From assembly GCF_000478985.1 (NCBI RefSeq), contig NZ_AWXB01000063.1, forward strand, positions 1-64,000: a stretch of 64,000 nt of DNA. Direction: 5' to 3'. Of the stretch, positions 42,763-51,848 are shown in pieces (positions within the stretch are counted from its first letter, which is position 1; every line of letters starts with the position of its first letter). The position numbers and the translations under genes were made by a program. The notes under the pieces were generated by a model. It was not told the origin of the DNA and made no database searches. It was given only the letters and a program-made list of their open reading frames with translations. Source of the stretch: Peptoniphilus sp. BV3C26 (GTDB lineage Bacteria > Bacillota > Clostridia > Tissierellales > Peptoniphilaceae).

Positions 42763-44451
42763 ATGGCATTTGATGGAATTGTCATGATGGCTCTTGTTGA
42801 TGAATTAAGAGAAAAAATATTAAATTTAAAAATAGAAAAAATTTACCAACCAAATAAAAATGAAATTCTTATTGCCCTTAGGGGAAAAGAAAAATTTAAA
42901 CTTTTTATTTCCGTTGCAAATAATCCGAGGATTAATTTAACGGAAAAAAACTTTGAAAACCCTGTGCAAGCTCCTACCTTTTGTATGGTTTTGAGAAAAC
43001 ATCTTCAAGGAGGACTTGTAAAAGATATAAGACAATTTAAAACTGACAGAATTTTTTATTTGGATGTTTTAAGTAAAAATGAATTGGGAGATGAAGTTTT
43101 AAAAACTTTAATAGTTGAAATTATGGGAAAATATTCAAACATAATTTTGACTGAAAATAACAAAATAATTGATTCTATAAAAAGAATCCCCCTTTCCCTT
43201 TCAAGAGTAAGACAAATTCTTCCAGGACTTATATATTCTGAAGATCCTATAAGTACAAAACTTGATCCTCGCACAATAAGTAAAGAAGATTTTAAAATTT
43301 TATTTGAAAAGGACGAAACTTCAAAAGCTTTTAAAAAATTTTTTATGAATAATTTTACTGGCATAAGTCCTCTTATTGCAAGAGAACTTTGCCTTATTTT
43401 AAAAGTTGATGAAGATGCTCCAAAAAATGCAATTTCTTATGATGATAATTTTTATGATGCATTTATAAATTTTTATAAAAATTTAAAGCCCTTTAAGGCA
43501 AGAGAAATTTACGTTGATAAAAAACTTTTTGATTATGCAGCTTTTGAACCCTTATCCTATCAAGGGCAGGAAATGGTTGCTTTTAATAGCATTTCAAATT
43601 TAATTGAAGAATTTTCAGATAAGAAATATGAAAATTCTATTTCAAATGAACTGGAAAATGAATTAAAAAAACTTGTGGAAAAAAATTTAAATAGGCAAGT
43701 TTCTAAACTTGAAAAGTTGAATTTTGAAATGGAAGAAGCTAAAAATCGTGATATTTATAAAGTTTATGGAGATTTAATTTCTTCAAATTTTTATAGAATT
43801 GAAAACAACATCAAGGAAATATCTCTTGAAAATTTTTATGACAATATGAAACTTATAAAAATTCCCCTTGATCAGAAGTTAAATCCCCAACTAAACGCTC
43901 AAAAATATTACAAAAAATTTCAAAAACTTAAAAATAGAGAAATGTTTTTAAAAGATCAAATTGAAAATACGAAATCATCTATTGAATATTTAAAAAGCGT
44001 CCTTTTAAATATAAGCTTATGCGAAAATTCTTCCGAACTTAAAGAAATTCATGAAGAATTAAAAGAAACTGGTTATATAAACAAAAAAGCTAATAAAAAA
44101 ATTAAAAAATCATCAATTATGGAATTTAAAACTGATGACGGTTTTACAATTTTAGTTGGAAAAAATAACAGACAAAATGAAGAACTTACTTTCAAAATTG
44201 CTACAAGGGACAGTCTTTGGTTTCACGTTCAAGCTTCCACCGGATCTCATGTCCTTATTAAATATGACGGCAGAAATTATTCTGTTAACGCTATTGAAAA
44301 AGCTGCACAACTTGCAAAAAAATTTTCTTCAGAAAAATTTTCAAATAACGTCCCTGTTGATTACACTTTAAAAAAATTTGTAAAAAGGCATCCTGCCAAA
44401 ATTCCAGGACTTGTATTATACACTGACTTTAAAACCATTATAGTAAAATAA
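42763..44451 (+). CDS. rqcH: Rqc2 homolog RqcH (NFACT family)
   Basis: A 562-aa ribosome quality-control factor; in Firmicutes it adds C-terminal Ala tails to stalled chains on free 50S subunits. NFACT-N (1-180) has the Asp-Arg pair needed for tailing in KTDRIFYLDV (Asp95, Arg96). A long coiled-coil middle (about 290-430) and NFACT-R with DSLWFHVQASTGSHVLIK follow. Related proteins were also named fibronectin-binding (FbpA). The gene stands alone between divergent and convergent neighbours. Confidence 0.94.
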   Translation: MAFDGIVMMALVDELREKILNLKIEKIYQPNKNEILIALRGKEKFKLFISVANNPRINLTEKNFENPVQAPTFCMVLRKHLQGGLVKDIRQFKTDRIFYLDVLSKNELGDEVLKTLIVEIMGKYSNIILTENNKIIDSIKRIPLSLSRVRQILPGLIYSEDPISTKLDPRTISKEDFKILFEKDETSKAFKKFFMNNFTGISPLIARELCLILKVDEDAPKNAISYDDNFYDAFINFYKNLKPFKAREIYVDKKLFDYAAFEPLSYQGQEMVAFNSISNLIEEFSDKKYENSISNELENELKKLVEKNLNRQVSKLEKLNFEMEEAKNRDIYKVYGDLISSNFYRIENNIKEISLENFYDNMKLIKIPLDQKLNPQLNAQKYYKKFQKLKNREMFLKDQIENTKSSIEYLKSVLLNISLCENSSELKEIHEELKETGYINKKANKKIKKSSIMEFKTDDGFTILVGKNNRQNEELTFKIATRDSLWFHVQASTGSHVLIKYDGRNYSVNAIEKAAQLAKKFSSEKFSNNVPVDYTLKKFVKRHPAKIPGLVLYTDFKTIIVK

Positions 44452-44477
44452 GAGCCTAAATAGGCTCCTATTTTTTT
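44452..44477 (+). terminator. intrinsic terminator of rqcH
   Basis: Stem GAGCC/GGCTC with a TAAATA-type loop, then a tract of seven T. It starts at the rqcH stop codon. Confidence 0.85.
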
Positions 44478-44530
44478 CTTATTTAATTTTTATTATGTAA
44501 ATTAATTTTTTCTTTTTAGAATTTTTACAA

Positions 44531-44556
44531 AATAACAGAGCTTGTGCCCTGCTATT
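44531..44556 (-). terminator. hairpin after the YerC-like gene
   Basis: An 8-bp stem (44531-44538 with 44549-44556; one G-U on the minus RNA), followed by a short U-rich stretch. A weaker terminator candidate. Confidence 0.5.
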
Positions 44557-44557
44557 T

Positions 44558-44872
44558 CTAATTTGGTTTTTTCTTTGAAAAATCTATTCCTAATCTTTCT
44601 AAAACTAATTTATATCCGTCACTTCCGTAATTAAGTGATCTGTTAATTCTTGATATTGTTGCTGTGCTTGCTCCTGTCTCATCTTCAATTTCATGATATG
44701 TTTTATTTTCAACTAAAAGTTTTACTACTTCAAGTCTTTGAGATATTGCTTGAATTTCTTTTACGGTACAGATATCATCAAAAAATCTATAACATTCTTC
44801 TAAATCTTTTAATTGTAAAATGGCTTCAAAAAGTCCATCCGTTTGCTTGCTTTTAATTTTTGAATTGTACAT
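44558..44872 (-). CDS. YerC/YecD family TrpR-related protein
   Basis: A 104-aa helix-turn-helix protein of the TrpR superfamily. EAILQLKDLEECYRFFDDICTVKEIQAISQRLEVVKLL, then the recognition region ETGASTATISRINRSLNYG. The effector and targets are unknown; the family is not a proven Trp repressor in Firmicutes. It has a GGAGG SD, a strong promoter at 44903-44931, and is monocistronic. Confidence 0.88.
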   Translation of the reverse strand: MYNSKIKSKQTDGLFEAILQLKDLEECYRFFDDICTVKEIQAISQRLEVVKLLVENKTYHEIEDETGASTATISRINRSLNYGSDGYKLVLERLGIDFSKKKPN

Positions 44873-44902
44873 TTTTACCTCCTAACCCATTTATGCGTAA
44901 CT

Positions 44903-44931
44903 ATATTAACAGTTTTGCACACTAAAGTCAA
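44903..44931 (-). promoter_or_regulatory. strong promoter of the YerC-like gene
   Basis: TTGACT (44926-44931), a 17-nt spacer, and extended -10 TGT-TAATAT with its hexamer at 44903-44908. One of the best promoters in the window. Confidence 0.8.
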
Positions 44932-44982
44932 GAAAATTATATTTTTTTCTAAATTATTTATTATTATTTTATATTTTATGTA

Positions 44983-45004
44983 AAAAAAGCCCCTAAGGGC
45001 TTTT
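44983..45004 (-). terminator. intrinsic terminator of rubrerythrin
   Basis: The 8-bp stem AAAAGCCC/GGGCTTTT (44985-44992 with 44997-45004) has a 4-nt loop, and seven U follow on the minus strand. Confidence 0.88.
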
Positions 45005-45017
45005 AATTAATTTTTTA

Positions 45018-45563
45018 TTAATATTCAACGAATTTTGAAGATTTTGTTCCGCAAATTGGGCAAGTTTCTTCACTTGCATCGAATGTTATATATCCACAAA
45101 TTGGGCAAAGGAAAATTTTATCAGCTTGAAGATCTTTTCCATTGTCAACGTCTTCTTTTGCTTTTAAAAATCTTACTTCATGAACTTTTTCAGCTTCTAT
45201 TGCAAATCTCATTGCTTTTACTGCTTCTTTTTCTCCTTGCATTTCAGCTACTGCTATATATGCTGGATACATTTGTGTAAATTCAAATCTTTCTCCATTT
45301 GCAGCACCTTGTAAATTTTCTGAAGTTTCTCCAATTCCAAATCCTGCACCTGATACAACTGTAAAGTCTCCCTTTACATCTTTAAGGGCATTGAAGTGTA
45401 ATTTTGCATGAACTCTTTCTGCTTCACTTGTTGCATCAAAAAGTCTTTTTACATTTTTAAAACCGTCTTTTTCTGCTTTTTCTCCCCAAATTCCATATCT
45501 CATGTGAGCTTGGCTTTCTCCACCGAATGCAGATCTTAAATTTTCACTTGTCATTTGATTCAT
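45018..45563 (-). CDS. rubrerythrin
   Basis: A 181-aa non-haem diiron peroxidase of anaerobes that reduces hydrogen peroxide. The ferritin-like N-terminal domain (1-140) carries the ligand motifs ESQAHMRY and EAERVHAKLH, with EAEKVHEVRFLK as the second pair. The C-terminal rubredoxin domain has CPICGYI and CPICGTK for one iron. GGAGG lies 8 nt before the ATG. It has its own promoter and terminator. PerR-type control is common for such genes, but no clear PerR box was identified. Confidence 0.96.
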   Translation of the reverse strand: MNQMTSENLRSAFGGESQAHMRYGIWGEKAEKDGFKNVKRLFDATSEAERVHAKLHFNALKDVKGDFTVVSGAGFGIGETSENLQGAANGERFEFTQMYPAYIAVAEMQGEKEAVKAMRFAIEAEKVHEVRFLKAKEDVDNGKDLQADKIFLCPICGYITFDASEETCPICGTKSSKFVEY

Positions 45564-45609
45564 TATTTTTTCCTCCCAAATTTCATTATATTAATTAACC
45601 ACTAATATT

Positions 45610-45638
45610 ATTATACAAAATGTACTAAAATTAAGCAA
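45610..45638 (-). promoter_or_regulatory. promoter of rubrerythrin
   Basis: TTGCTT (45633-45638), a 17-nt spacer, then TATAAT (45610-45615). The leader is about 40 nt. Confidence 0.75.
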
Positions 45639-45647
45639 TTTAAATGA

Positions 45648-45681
45648 AAATAACGTGATTATTAATTAACCACGTTATTAT
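45648..45681 (-). terminator. terminator after prfA
   Basis: A 12-bp imperfect inverted repeat ATAACGTG..TTA with TAA..CACGTTAT around a 5-nt centre; four U follow on the minus strand. The short U tract makes it a moderate candidate. Confidence 0.6.
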
Positions 45682-45698
45682 AAAAATTATTTAAATTT

Positions 45699-46778
45699 TT
45701 AATTTAATTCTTTATCCATATTTTCAATTTTTTTTGCTTGTGAATATTGAGTAAGTGCATCTATTAATTCATCAAGTTCTCCGTCATTTATTGCATCTAT
45801 TTTATGACTTGTAAGCCCTATTCTATGGTCTGTTACTCTTCCTTGGGGATAATTGTATGTCCTTATTCTTTCAGACCTATCTCCTGTTCCTATCTGGTTT
45901 TTCTTTTCTGCTGATAATTCTTTATTTTGCTCTTGTATTTTCATGTCATAGAGTTTTGTTTTTAATATTTTCATAGCTTTTTCTTTGTTTCTAAGTTGAC
46001 TTTTCTCATCTTGCATTGAAATAACTATGCCTGTTGGAATATGGGTAAGCCTTACTGCTGAGTCTGTGGTGTTTACACATTGTCCACCATTTCCTGAAGC
46101 TCTGAAAACGTCGATTTGAATGTCCTGCGGATTTATTTCCACTTCTACATCTTCTGCTTCTGGTAGGACTGCTACTGTTGCTGTTGATGTATGAATTCTT
46201 CCTCCGCTTTCGGTTTCAGGTACTCTTTGAACTCTATGAACTCCTGATTCAAATTTTAGTTTTGAATAGGCTCCTTTACCTTCAATCATAAATACAACTT
46301 CTTTATAACCACCAATTCCTATTTCATTTGTGGACATTACATCTACTTTCCAGCCGTTTCTTTCTGCATATCTTGTGTATTGTCTAAATAAAACTCCGGC
46401 AAAAAGTGCAGCTTCATCTCCGCCGACGCCTGCTCTTATTTCAACTATAACATTTCTGTTGTCATTAGGATCTTTTGGCACTAAAAGTATTTTCAATTCT
46501 TCTTCTATTTCTGAGACTTTATCTTCATCTTCTTTTAATTCTTCTTTAACGAGTTCTTTCATTTCATCGTCAAGTTTTTCTTGAAGCATTTTCTTTAAGT
46601 CTTCTATATTTTCTTTTGTGCTTTTATATTCTTTATATTTCTCAACTATAGGTCCTAAATTGGCATACTCTATAGATACTTTTTGGAATAATTCTGAATT
46701 GTTTATAACATTAACATCAATAAGTTGTTTTTCCAGTTCCTTATATTTTTCTTGAAACACTTCTAAATTTTCAAACAT
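45699..46778 (-). CDS. prfA: peptide chain release factor 1
   Basis: A 359-aa RF1 that ends translation at UAA and UAG. The GGQ loop is in [21 protein letters not shown], where Gln is normally methylated by PrmC, the next gene upstream in the transcript. The PxT-type recognition region is in [21 protein letters not shown]. It overlaps prmC by one base. Confidence 0.97.
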   Translation of the reverse strand: MFENLEVFQEKYKELEKQLIDVNVINNSELFQKVSIEYANLGPIVEKYKEYKSTKENIEDLKKMLQEKLDDEMKELVKEELKEDEDKVSEIEEELKILLVPKDPNDNRNVIVEIRAGVGGDEAALFAGVLFRQYTRYAERNGWKVDVMSTNEIGIGGYKEVVFMIEGKGAYSKLKFESGVHRVQRVPETESGGRIHTSTATVAVLPEAEDVEVEINPQDIQIDVFRASGNGGQCVNTTDSAVRLTHIPTGIVISMQDEKSQLRNKEKAMKILKTKLYDMKIQEQNKELSAEKKNQIGTGDRSERIRTYNYPQGRVTDHRIGLTSHKIDAINDGELDELIDALTQYSQAKKIENMDKELN

Positions 46779-47593
46779 TAACTCACCTCAATAACTGCGA
46801 CTCTATCTTTACCGCTTAAATCTTTAAATATTTTTGCATCTGCAAGTTTTTTTATATCTTCTCCCTGATCATAACCTATTTCAAAAATAAGAAAACCCTT
46901 TGGATTAATATAGTTTTTATACTCTTTTATAATTTTTTTATAAAATTTTAAACCGTCTTCTCCTCCATCAAGAGCAAGTTTAGGTTCATAATCTTTTACT
47001 TCCTTTTGTAAATTTAATATGTCACTTGTCTTTATATATGGAGGATTTGAATAAATTATATCAAATTTTCCATTTACATTAGAAAATAAATCACTTTTAA
47101 AAATATCTGCATTTTTTATTTTTAAATTTTCTTTGTTTTTATTTGCAACTTCTATAGCTTTTTCAGAAATATCAACTCCAGTAAAATTTTTTTCCCTATA
47201 GATTTTCGCGAGGCTTAAAATTACAGCTCCACTTCCAACTCCAATTTCCAAAAAAGTTTTTTTATCTTTTAAATATGTTTTTATAATTTCAACGCTTGTT
47301 TCTGTATCAAATCTTGGAATTAAAACTGATGGATTCACATAAAATCTATCATCATAAAAATCTGCAAAGCCTAAAATATATTGCAAGGGCTCTCCCTTTA
47401 ATCTTCTATCAACAATTGACTTTAATTTTTCAAATATATCCTTATGAATTTCTTGGTCCCCATGACCTATTAAATAGGCCCTGTTAACTTTTAAAAGCTC
47501 TTCTAAGATAGTTTTACTTTCATTGTATGGGTTTGTATAGCTTATTGCTTTTAGTCTCTTTACAGCGTATTCTAAAGCTTCATTTATTTCCAT
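46778..47593 (-). CDS. prmC: peptide chain release factor N5-glutamine methyltransferase
   Basis: A 271-aa SAM-dependent enzyme that methylates the GGQ glutamine of RF1/RF2. The SAM motif is [16 protein letters not shown] and the glutamine-binding motif is YSNPPYIKT. It overlaps prfA, its substrate gene, and the DUF1385 gene (10 bases). The product name is secure from the NPPY motif and neighbourhood. Confidence 0.96.
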   Translation of the reverse strand: MEINEALEYAVKRLKAISYTNPYNESKTILEELLKVNRAYLIGHGDQEIHKDIFEKLKSIVDRRLKGEPLQYILGFADFYDDRFYVNPSVLIPRFDTETSVEIIKTYLKDKKTFLEIGVGSGAVILSLAKIYREKNFTGVDISEKAIEVANKNKENLKIKNADIFKSDLFSNVNGKFDIIYSNPPYIKTSDILNLQKEVKDYEPKLALDGGEDGLKFYKKIIKEYKNYINPKGFLIFEIGYDQGEDIKKLADAKIFKDLSGKDRVAVIEVS

Positions 47594-48492
47594 AAATCGC
47601 TTTCTCCCTCTTTAGGCAAAACCTCTTTTAAAGATGAAATTGCAACTTCAACCATATCATCTGTTGGCTCTTTTACTGTAAAGTATTTTTGTATTGCTAA
47701 ACCTGGAATTGATAGAACTTTTGCAATTCTTGAATCAGATTTTCCTATAAAACGATTGATTTCATAGGATATACCTGCTATAAGGGGAAATGCTAAAATT
47801 CTGGTAAAAAATCTTAAAATTAGATTTGGCCAACCGAAAAATGATAATACCAAAATAGAAATTATCATTACCATAAATAAGAAGCTTGTTCCGCACCTTG
47901 GGTGAACTATTGGAAAAGATTGAACATTTTCCACAGTTAATTCTTTTTTCGCTTCATAGCAATGGATTGTTCTGTGCTCGCTCCCGTGATACATAAATAC
48001 TCTTTTTATATCTTCAAGTTTAGAAATAAAAAATAAGTAAGTAAAAAATATTATAAGCCTTATAAGCCCCTCAATTAAATTTAATATAACTGAGTTATTA
48101 ATAAATTTTTTAAAAAATCCAGCTAATGTAGATGGTAAAATCATAAAAAATAAAATTGCAATTACTAATGAAAAAATTACTGATCCTACTTCTTGCAATT
48201 TATTTGATTTTTTATTTTCCTCTTCATCATAAAATGAAGCTGAATAATTTAATGCCCTTACTCCTATTACCATGGCATCTATTAATCTATATGCCCCTCT
48301 TATAATAGGTAATTTTAATATTTTATATTTTTTAGATAAATCTCTATTATTTTCAGTTTTTATTTGAATTTGTCCGTCCGGTTTTCTAACAACCATGGCT
48401 GTTTTTGACGGCCCTTTCATCATTACACCTTCGATTAAGGCTTGACCACCTATTGTGGTTTTAAATGAGTTTTTATTGTATATTTTTTCCAT
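47584..48492 (-). CDS. DUF1385 membrane protein
   Basis: About 302 aa. The start region TTIGGQALIEGVMMKGPSKTAMVVR is the family hallmark, and YHGSEHRTIHCYE and HPRCGTSFLF are further conserved blocks. About four membrane helices. Function unknown; the gene commonly lies between rpmE and prmC-prfA. I start at the ATG at 48492, because the earlier frame to 48546 runs through the rpmE terminator hairpin. No strong SD is visible. Confidence 0.85.
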   Translation of the reverse strand: MEKIYNKNSFKTTIGGQALIEGVMMKGPSKTAMVVRKPDGQIQIKTENNRDLSKKYKILKLPIIRGAYRLIDAMVIGVRALNYSASFYDEEENKKSNKLQEVGSVIFSLVIAILFFMILPSTLAGFFKKFINNSVILNLIEGLIRLIIFFTYLFFISKLEDIKRVFMYHGSEHRTIHCYEAKKELTVENVQSFPIVHPRCGTSFLFMVMIISILVLSFFGWPNLILRFFTRILAFPLIAGISYEINRFIGKSDSRIAKVLSIPGLAIQKYFTVKEPTDDMVEVAISSLKEVLPKEGESDLWK

Positions 48493-48507
48493 ATTTTTAA
48501 TTTTTAT

Positions 48508-48539
48508 AAAATAAAATGGGAAGTTGTTTACAACCTCCC
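48508..48539 (-). terminator. terminator of rpmE
   Basis: A 9-10-bp stem (48518-48527 with 48530-48539; one G-U) with a U-rich 3' side on the minus strand. It lies between rpmE and the DUF1385 gene, so downstream genes may depend on read-through. Confidence 0.65.
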
Positions 48540-48545
48540 AAAACA

Positions 48546-48746
48546 TTACTTTCTTCCGAATTTTTTGTTGAATTTTTCAATACGTCCACCGTGATCGCTG
48601 AACTTTTGTCTTCCTGTGTAGAAAGGATGACATTCTGAGCAAACTTCAACTTTTAATGTATCTTTTACTGAACCTGTTTTAAAAGTATTTCCACAAGCGC
48701 AAGTAACTGTAGCTTCTTTATATTCCGGGTGTATTCCTTGTTTCAT
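48546..48746 (-). CDS. rpmE: 50S ribosomal protein L31
   Basis: A 66-aa ribosomal protein of the zinc-binding (C+) type: Cys16 and Cys18 in TCACGNTF, Cys36 and Cys39 in [11 protein letters not shown]. Zinc-containing L31 serves as a zinc store in other bacteria. I start at the second ATG (48746), 6 nt from GGAGG. Its promoter carries a perfect palindrome over the -10 box. Confidence 0.96.
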   Translation of the reverse strand: MKQGIHPEYKEATVTCACGNTFKTGSVKDTLKVEVCSECHPFYTGRQKFSDHGGRIEKFNKKFGRK

Positions 48747-48773
48747 CATTATCCTCCTTTACAATCTCAATTA

Positions 48774-48788
48774 TGTGATTTTATCACA
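48774..48788. promoter_or_regulatory. perfect 15-bp palindrome over the rpmE -10 box
   Basis: TGTGATTTTATCACA is symmetric around base 48781 and covers the rpmE -10. Position and symmetry suggest an operator. It resembles a Crp/Fnr half-site pair (TGTGA..TCACA) but with a 5-nt centre and not 6. The binding protein is unknown. Confidence 0.45.
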
Positions 48789-48806
48789 TTTTTTTTATTT
48801 ATACAA
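48778..48806 (-). promoter_or_regulatory. promoter of rpmE
   Basis: TTGTAT (48801-48806), a 17-nt spacer, then TAAAAT (48778-48783). The leader is about 25 nt. Confidence 0.7.
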
Positions 48807-48808
48807 GT

Positions 48809-48832
48809 AAAAAGCTGTATCATAGATACAGC
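48809..48832 (-). terminator. intrinsic terminator of hup
   Basis: The 8-bp stem GCTGTATC/GATACAGC (48814-48821 with 48825-48832) has a 3-nt loop, then five U on the minus strand. Confidence 0.88.
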
Positions 48833-48849
48833 ATTTAAAATCCTTTAAA

Positions 48850-49128
48850 TTATTTGTTAACTGATTCTTTTAGTGCTTTACCTGCTCTAAATACTGGTGC
48901 TTTAGATGCTGGAATTTTAATTACTTCTTCTGGGTTTCTAGGATTTCTTCCTTCTCTTGCTTTTCTTTCTCTAACTTCAAAAGTTCCGAATCCAACAAGT
49001 TGAACTTTTTCTCCCTTTGCTAAAGCTTCTTCTACTGAGTTTAAAAATCCGTTCAAAGCCATTTCAGCGTCTTTTTTAGTTAAATTGCTCTTTTCAGCAA
49101 TACTTGCAACTAATTCTGATTTGTTCAT
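48850..49128 (-). CDS. hup: DNA-binding protein HU
   Basis: A 92-aa histone-like protein that bends and compacts DNA as a dimer. MNKSELVASIAEKSNLTKKDAEMAL, GTFEVRERKAREGRNPRNPEEVIKIPA (the DNA-binding arm) and the ending FRAGKALKESV are textbook. AGGAGG SD. It follows the methylase-like gene, as hup follows yabN in Firmicutes, with its own terminator. Confidence 0.97.
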   Translation of the reverse strand: MNKSELVASIAEKSNLTKKDAEMALNGFLNSVEEALAKGEKVQLVGFGTFEVRERKAREGRNPRNPEEVIKIPASKAPVFRAGKALKESVNK

Positions 49129-49193
49129 AATTATCCTCCTAATATTAATTAAAGTGCTTAAACACTATAGATGCCATGCACCTGATTAATTTA

Positions 49194-49222
49194 ATTATAC
49201 AATATGTTAACTATATTTACCA
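49194..49222 (-). promoter_or_regulatory. possible promoter of hup
   Basis: TATAAT (49194-49199) with a poor -35 (TGGTAA, 49217-49222) at 17 nt. The leader of ~60 nt includes a short inverted repeat AGTG/CACT near 49155. Confidence 0.45.
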
Positions 49223-49238
49223 TAGTTTTTTTAATAAA

Positions 49239-50057
49239 TCACGTTAATTTAGGCATTTTATCAATGTTTTTTAAAATTTCATCAAAAGTCCAATAACCTT
49301 TTCTAATTCCTGACCTTATTTTTGTAAATACAGATAAAAATTCTTGAGAAACTTCATCTAAATTTTCATTAACTTCTATATTTGCTAATCTCTTGTCTAA
49401 ATCATTAATTGTAAAATCATAAGTTTTTGGAATAAAAATACAAGAACGATGGTTTACTTCTTTTCTGTCAAGAAGATAAATAGGTGTATGTTCAAAAATT
49501 TCCGACTCAAGGCCTGCATCTGTAATTAAATATACTTTATACTCATCTCCATAGATGTCTGAAAGTATGAGTTTCATTTCAGATAAGATTCTCTTATTGT
49601 AAACTTGAGTGATTATTATATCCATTTTCTTATTAATATCAAGGTCTGTCATATCAAGGGCATCAAGCAAAATAAAACCCTTTGAGATATCTCTTTTAAC
49701 TATGTTTAAAACAGGTTCTATAAAAGATATTCCCGATACTAAGTTTATTTCTATACCACTTTCTATTAAAAGTTTTACTGTTTTTTCAGCAACAAGGGGA
49801 TGACCTGGCACAAAATAATTACAATCTTTTTCATCTATTAATTTTTTTACTATTTTTAAATAAACTTCATCAAAAGAATTTTCTTCTTCATAAAATTTAT
49901 CAAAACTTTCAAAATCTATTTTATTTTCTTTAAAATATTGAACGGCTTCTACTTTATCTGTACGCAAAAAATTTTTCAGACCATTTTTCATAATTTTTAT
50001 TGCCTGCAAAGTAAGCTCCTCTGAAGAGCCTGCGCCGAGACCTACTATGTTAATCAA
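49239..50057 (-). CDS. YabN-like tetrapyrrole methylase domain protein lacking MazG
   Basis: A 272-aa protein whose N-terminal ~215 residues match the tetrapyrrole methylase fold of YabN: INIVGLGAGSSEELTLQAI, YFVPGHPLVAEKTVKLLIESG and INLVSGISFIEPVLN. YabN normally continues into a MazG nucleotide pyrophosphohydrolase domain, which is absent here; only a ~50-residue helical tail remains. The substrate is unknown. It is the last gene of the mutS operon, next to hup as yabN usually is, and overlaps the nitroreductase gene by 8 bases. Confidence 0.75.
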   Translation of the reverse strand: MINIVGLGAGSSEELTLQAIKIMKNGLKNFLRTDKVEAVQYFKENKIDFESFDKFYEEENSFDEVYLKIVKKLIDEKDCNYFVPGHPLVAEKTVKLLIESGIEINLVSGISFIEPVLNIVKRDISKGFILLDALDMTDLDINKKMDIIITQVYNKRILSEMKLILSDIYGDEYKVYLITDAGLESEIFEHTPIYLLDRKEVNHRSCIFIPKTYDFTINDLDKRLANIEVNENLDEVSQEFLSVFTKIRSGIRKGYWTFDEILKNIDKMPKLT

Positions 50058-50571
50058 GTTCTTTCCACGCTTTCTCTATATCTTTTCTTTTTTTATCCGG
50101 AGCTTTTAAAGTATTTGAATAACCCATAGCTATAAGTAATCTTATTCTGCCTTTTGCTCCTAAAATATTTTTTATTTTTTCTTCATCAAACATACCTATT
50201 ATACAAGTTGCAAGTCCTAATTCCTGTGCTGCTAAAGTTATATAAGAAGACAAAATCCCAATATCAACACTTCTATAATCTTGATCTTTTAATTTCGACC
50301 CAACTTTTGCAGTTAAATTATATCCTTCTTCTTCAATTACAAAAATAGTATCCGCTTTTTCTATAAATCCGTTCATATTTAAGCTTCTTGCTTGACTTAT
50401 TTTTTTTGCAGTTTCTTTTCTTGTTACATATATTTTATAGGGCTGTGAATTACAAGCTGATGGGGCAAGATTTGAAAGCTCAATTATTTTTTCTACTTTT
50501 TCTTTTTCTACTTGTTTGTCGGAAAAATTTCTACAACTAAATCTTTTATTTACTAATTCTTCAAAATTCAT
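50050..50571 (-). CDS. nitroreductase family protein
   Basis: A 173-aa FMN-dependent oxidoreductase. RFSCRNFSDKQVEKEKVEKIIELSNLAPSACNSQPYKIYV is the FMN-binding start, and SSYITLAAQELGLATCIIGMF is the conserved middle. Family members reduce nitro compounds or quinones with NAD(P)H; the substrate here is unknown. It overlaps ynbB by four bases and the methylase gene by eight. Confidence 0.9.
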   Translation of the reverse strand: MNFEELVNKRFSCRNFSDKQVEKEKVEKIIELSNLAPSACNSQPYKIYVTRKETAKKISQARSLNMNGFIEKADTIFVIEEEGYNLTAKVGSKLKDQDYRSVDIGILSSYITLAAQELGLATCIIGMFDEEKIKNILGAKGRIRLLIAMGYSNTLKAPDKKRKDIEKAWKELD

Positions 50572-51848
50572 AATAGTTTTTTCTCCTTTAATTTATTTAC
50601 AACATTTATAATGGCTATTTTTATGTGTTCATACGTTAAGCCACCTTGAAAATATACAAAATAAGGTTCTCTCATAGGTCCATCTGCCGAAAGTTCAATG
50701 GATGAACCTTCGATAAAATCTCCTGCCGCCATTATAACTTGTTCTTCATATCCAGGCATATCCCAAGGCATAGGAGTGAACTGCGAATCTACTGGACTTG
50801 TTTCCTGAATGGCTTTGCAAAATTCTTCAACTTTTTCTTTTGTCTTTAATTCTATTGCTTCAATAATATCGCTTCTTTTATCTGATGAAGTCGGAATGCA
50901 TCTGTAGGAAAATTTTTCAAATATAGCTGCAAGTAAAATTGAGCCTTTTATTGCATCTTCAACAACTTTCGGTGCAATAAACAAACCTTGTAAAATTTGC
51001 CTTGTCATTCCGAAAGTAAGTCCACATTCCTTTCCTATTCCAGGTGCAGTAAGTCTATTGGCGCATTTATTTATAAACTCACTTTTTCCAACAATATAAC
51101 CTCCACTATAAGCAAGACCCCCACCAGGGTTTTTTATTAAAGAGCCTGCCATAATATCAGCTCCCACTTCACTTGGTTCTTTAAACTCAGTGAACTCCCC
51201 ATAACAATTATCTACAAAAATAATTGCATCTGGAAGTAACTCCTTTACAATTTTAATTCCCTCTTCAATTTCTTCAATTGTTAAAGCCCTTCTGTCGGAA
51301 TATCCTGTTGATCTTTGAATTGCAACTACTTTTGTATTTTTTCTAATTGCTTTTTCTATGTTTTCCCGACAAATTTTATTTTCTTTAAGCTCGCAATAAG
51401 AAAAATCAATTCCCATTTCTTTCATGGAAAGAGCTTCATTTCCACTATATCCTATTACTTTTAAAAGAGTGTCGTAGGGTTTGCCGCTTATATATAATAA
51501 ATGATCTTTATTTTTTAAAATTGAAAAAAGTGCAAGGCTTATGGCATGAGTCCCAGAAACAATATTTGGTCTTACTAAGGCATCTTCAGTTTTAAAAACA
51601 TCTGCATAAATGCTTTCAACTTTTTCTCTACCTATATCTCCATAGCCATATCCAGTTGTCCAATTAAAATCAGTAGCAGTAAGCTTATTTTTTTGCATAG
51701 CTTTTAAAATTTTAAGCTGATTATAAAGTGCTATCTCTTTTCTTTCTTCAAATCTATCATTTAGTTTTGATTCAACAGAGTCTACTAATTCTAAAACTTC
51801 TCTATTTACTTCAAACTCTTTTTCCATTAAATCATAAAAATTTTTCAT
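50568..51848 (-). CDS. ynbB: PLP-dependent YnbB-type protein (methionine gamma-lyase/aluminium resistance family)
   Basis: A 426-aa fold-type I PLP enzyme. LVRPNIVSGTHAISLALFSIL, VDNCYGEFTEF and a candidate PLP lysine in AGSLIKNPGGGLAYSGGYIVG are family marks. The family is annotated as methionine gamma-lyase-like or aluminium resistance protein, and its reaction is not well established. The link to miaA is conserved in Firmicutes. It overlaps miaA by 17 bases. Confidence 0.9.
   Translation of the reverse strand: MKNFYDLMEKEFEVNREVLELVDSVESKLNDRFEERKEIALYNQLKILKAMQKNKLTATDFNWTTGYGYGDIGREKVESIYADVFKTEDALVRPNIVSGTHAISLALFSILKNKDHLLYISGKPYDTLLKVIGYSGNEALSMKEMGIDFSYCELKENKICRENIEKAIRKNTKVVAIQRSTGYSDRRALTIEEIEEGIKIVKELLPDAIIFVDNCYGEFTEFKEPSEVGADIMAGSLIKNPGGGLAYSGGYIVGKSEFINKCANRLTAPGIGKECGLTFGMTRQILQGLFIAPKVVEDAIKGSILLAAIFEKFSYRCIPTSSDKRSDIIEAIELKTKEKVEEFCKAIQETSPVDSQFTPMPWDMPGYEEQVIMAAGDFIEGSSIELSADGPMREPYFVYFQGGLTYEHIKIAIINVVNKLKEKKLL

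Noticed and set aside
48493-48546. Longer start for the DUF1385 gene
   Set aside because: The extension reads through the rpmE terminator hairpin and is not family-like; the ATG at 48492 precedes the conserved region.
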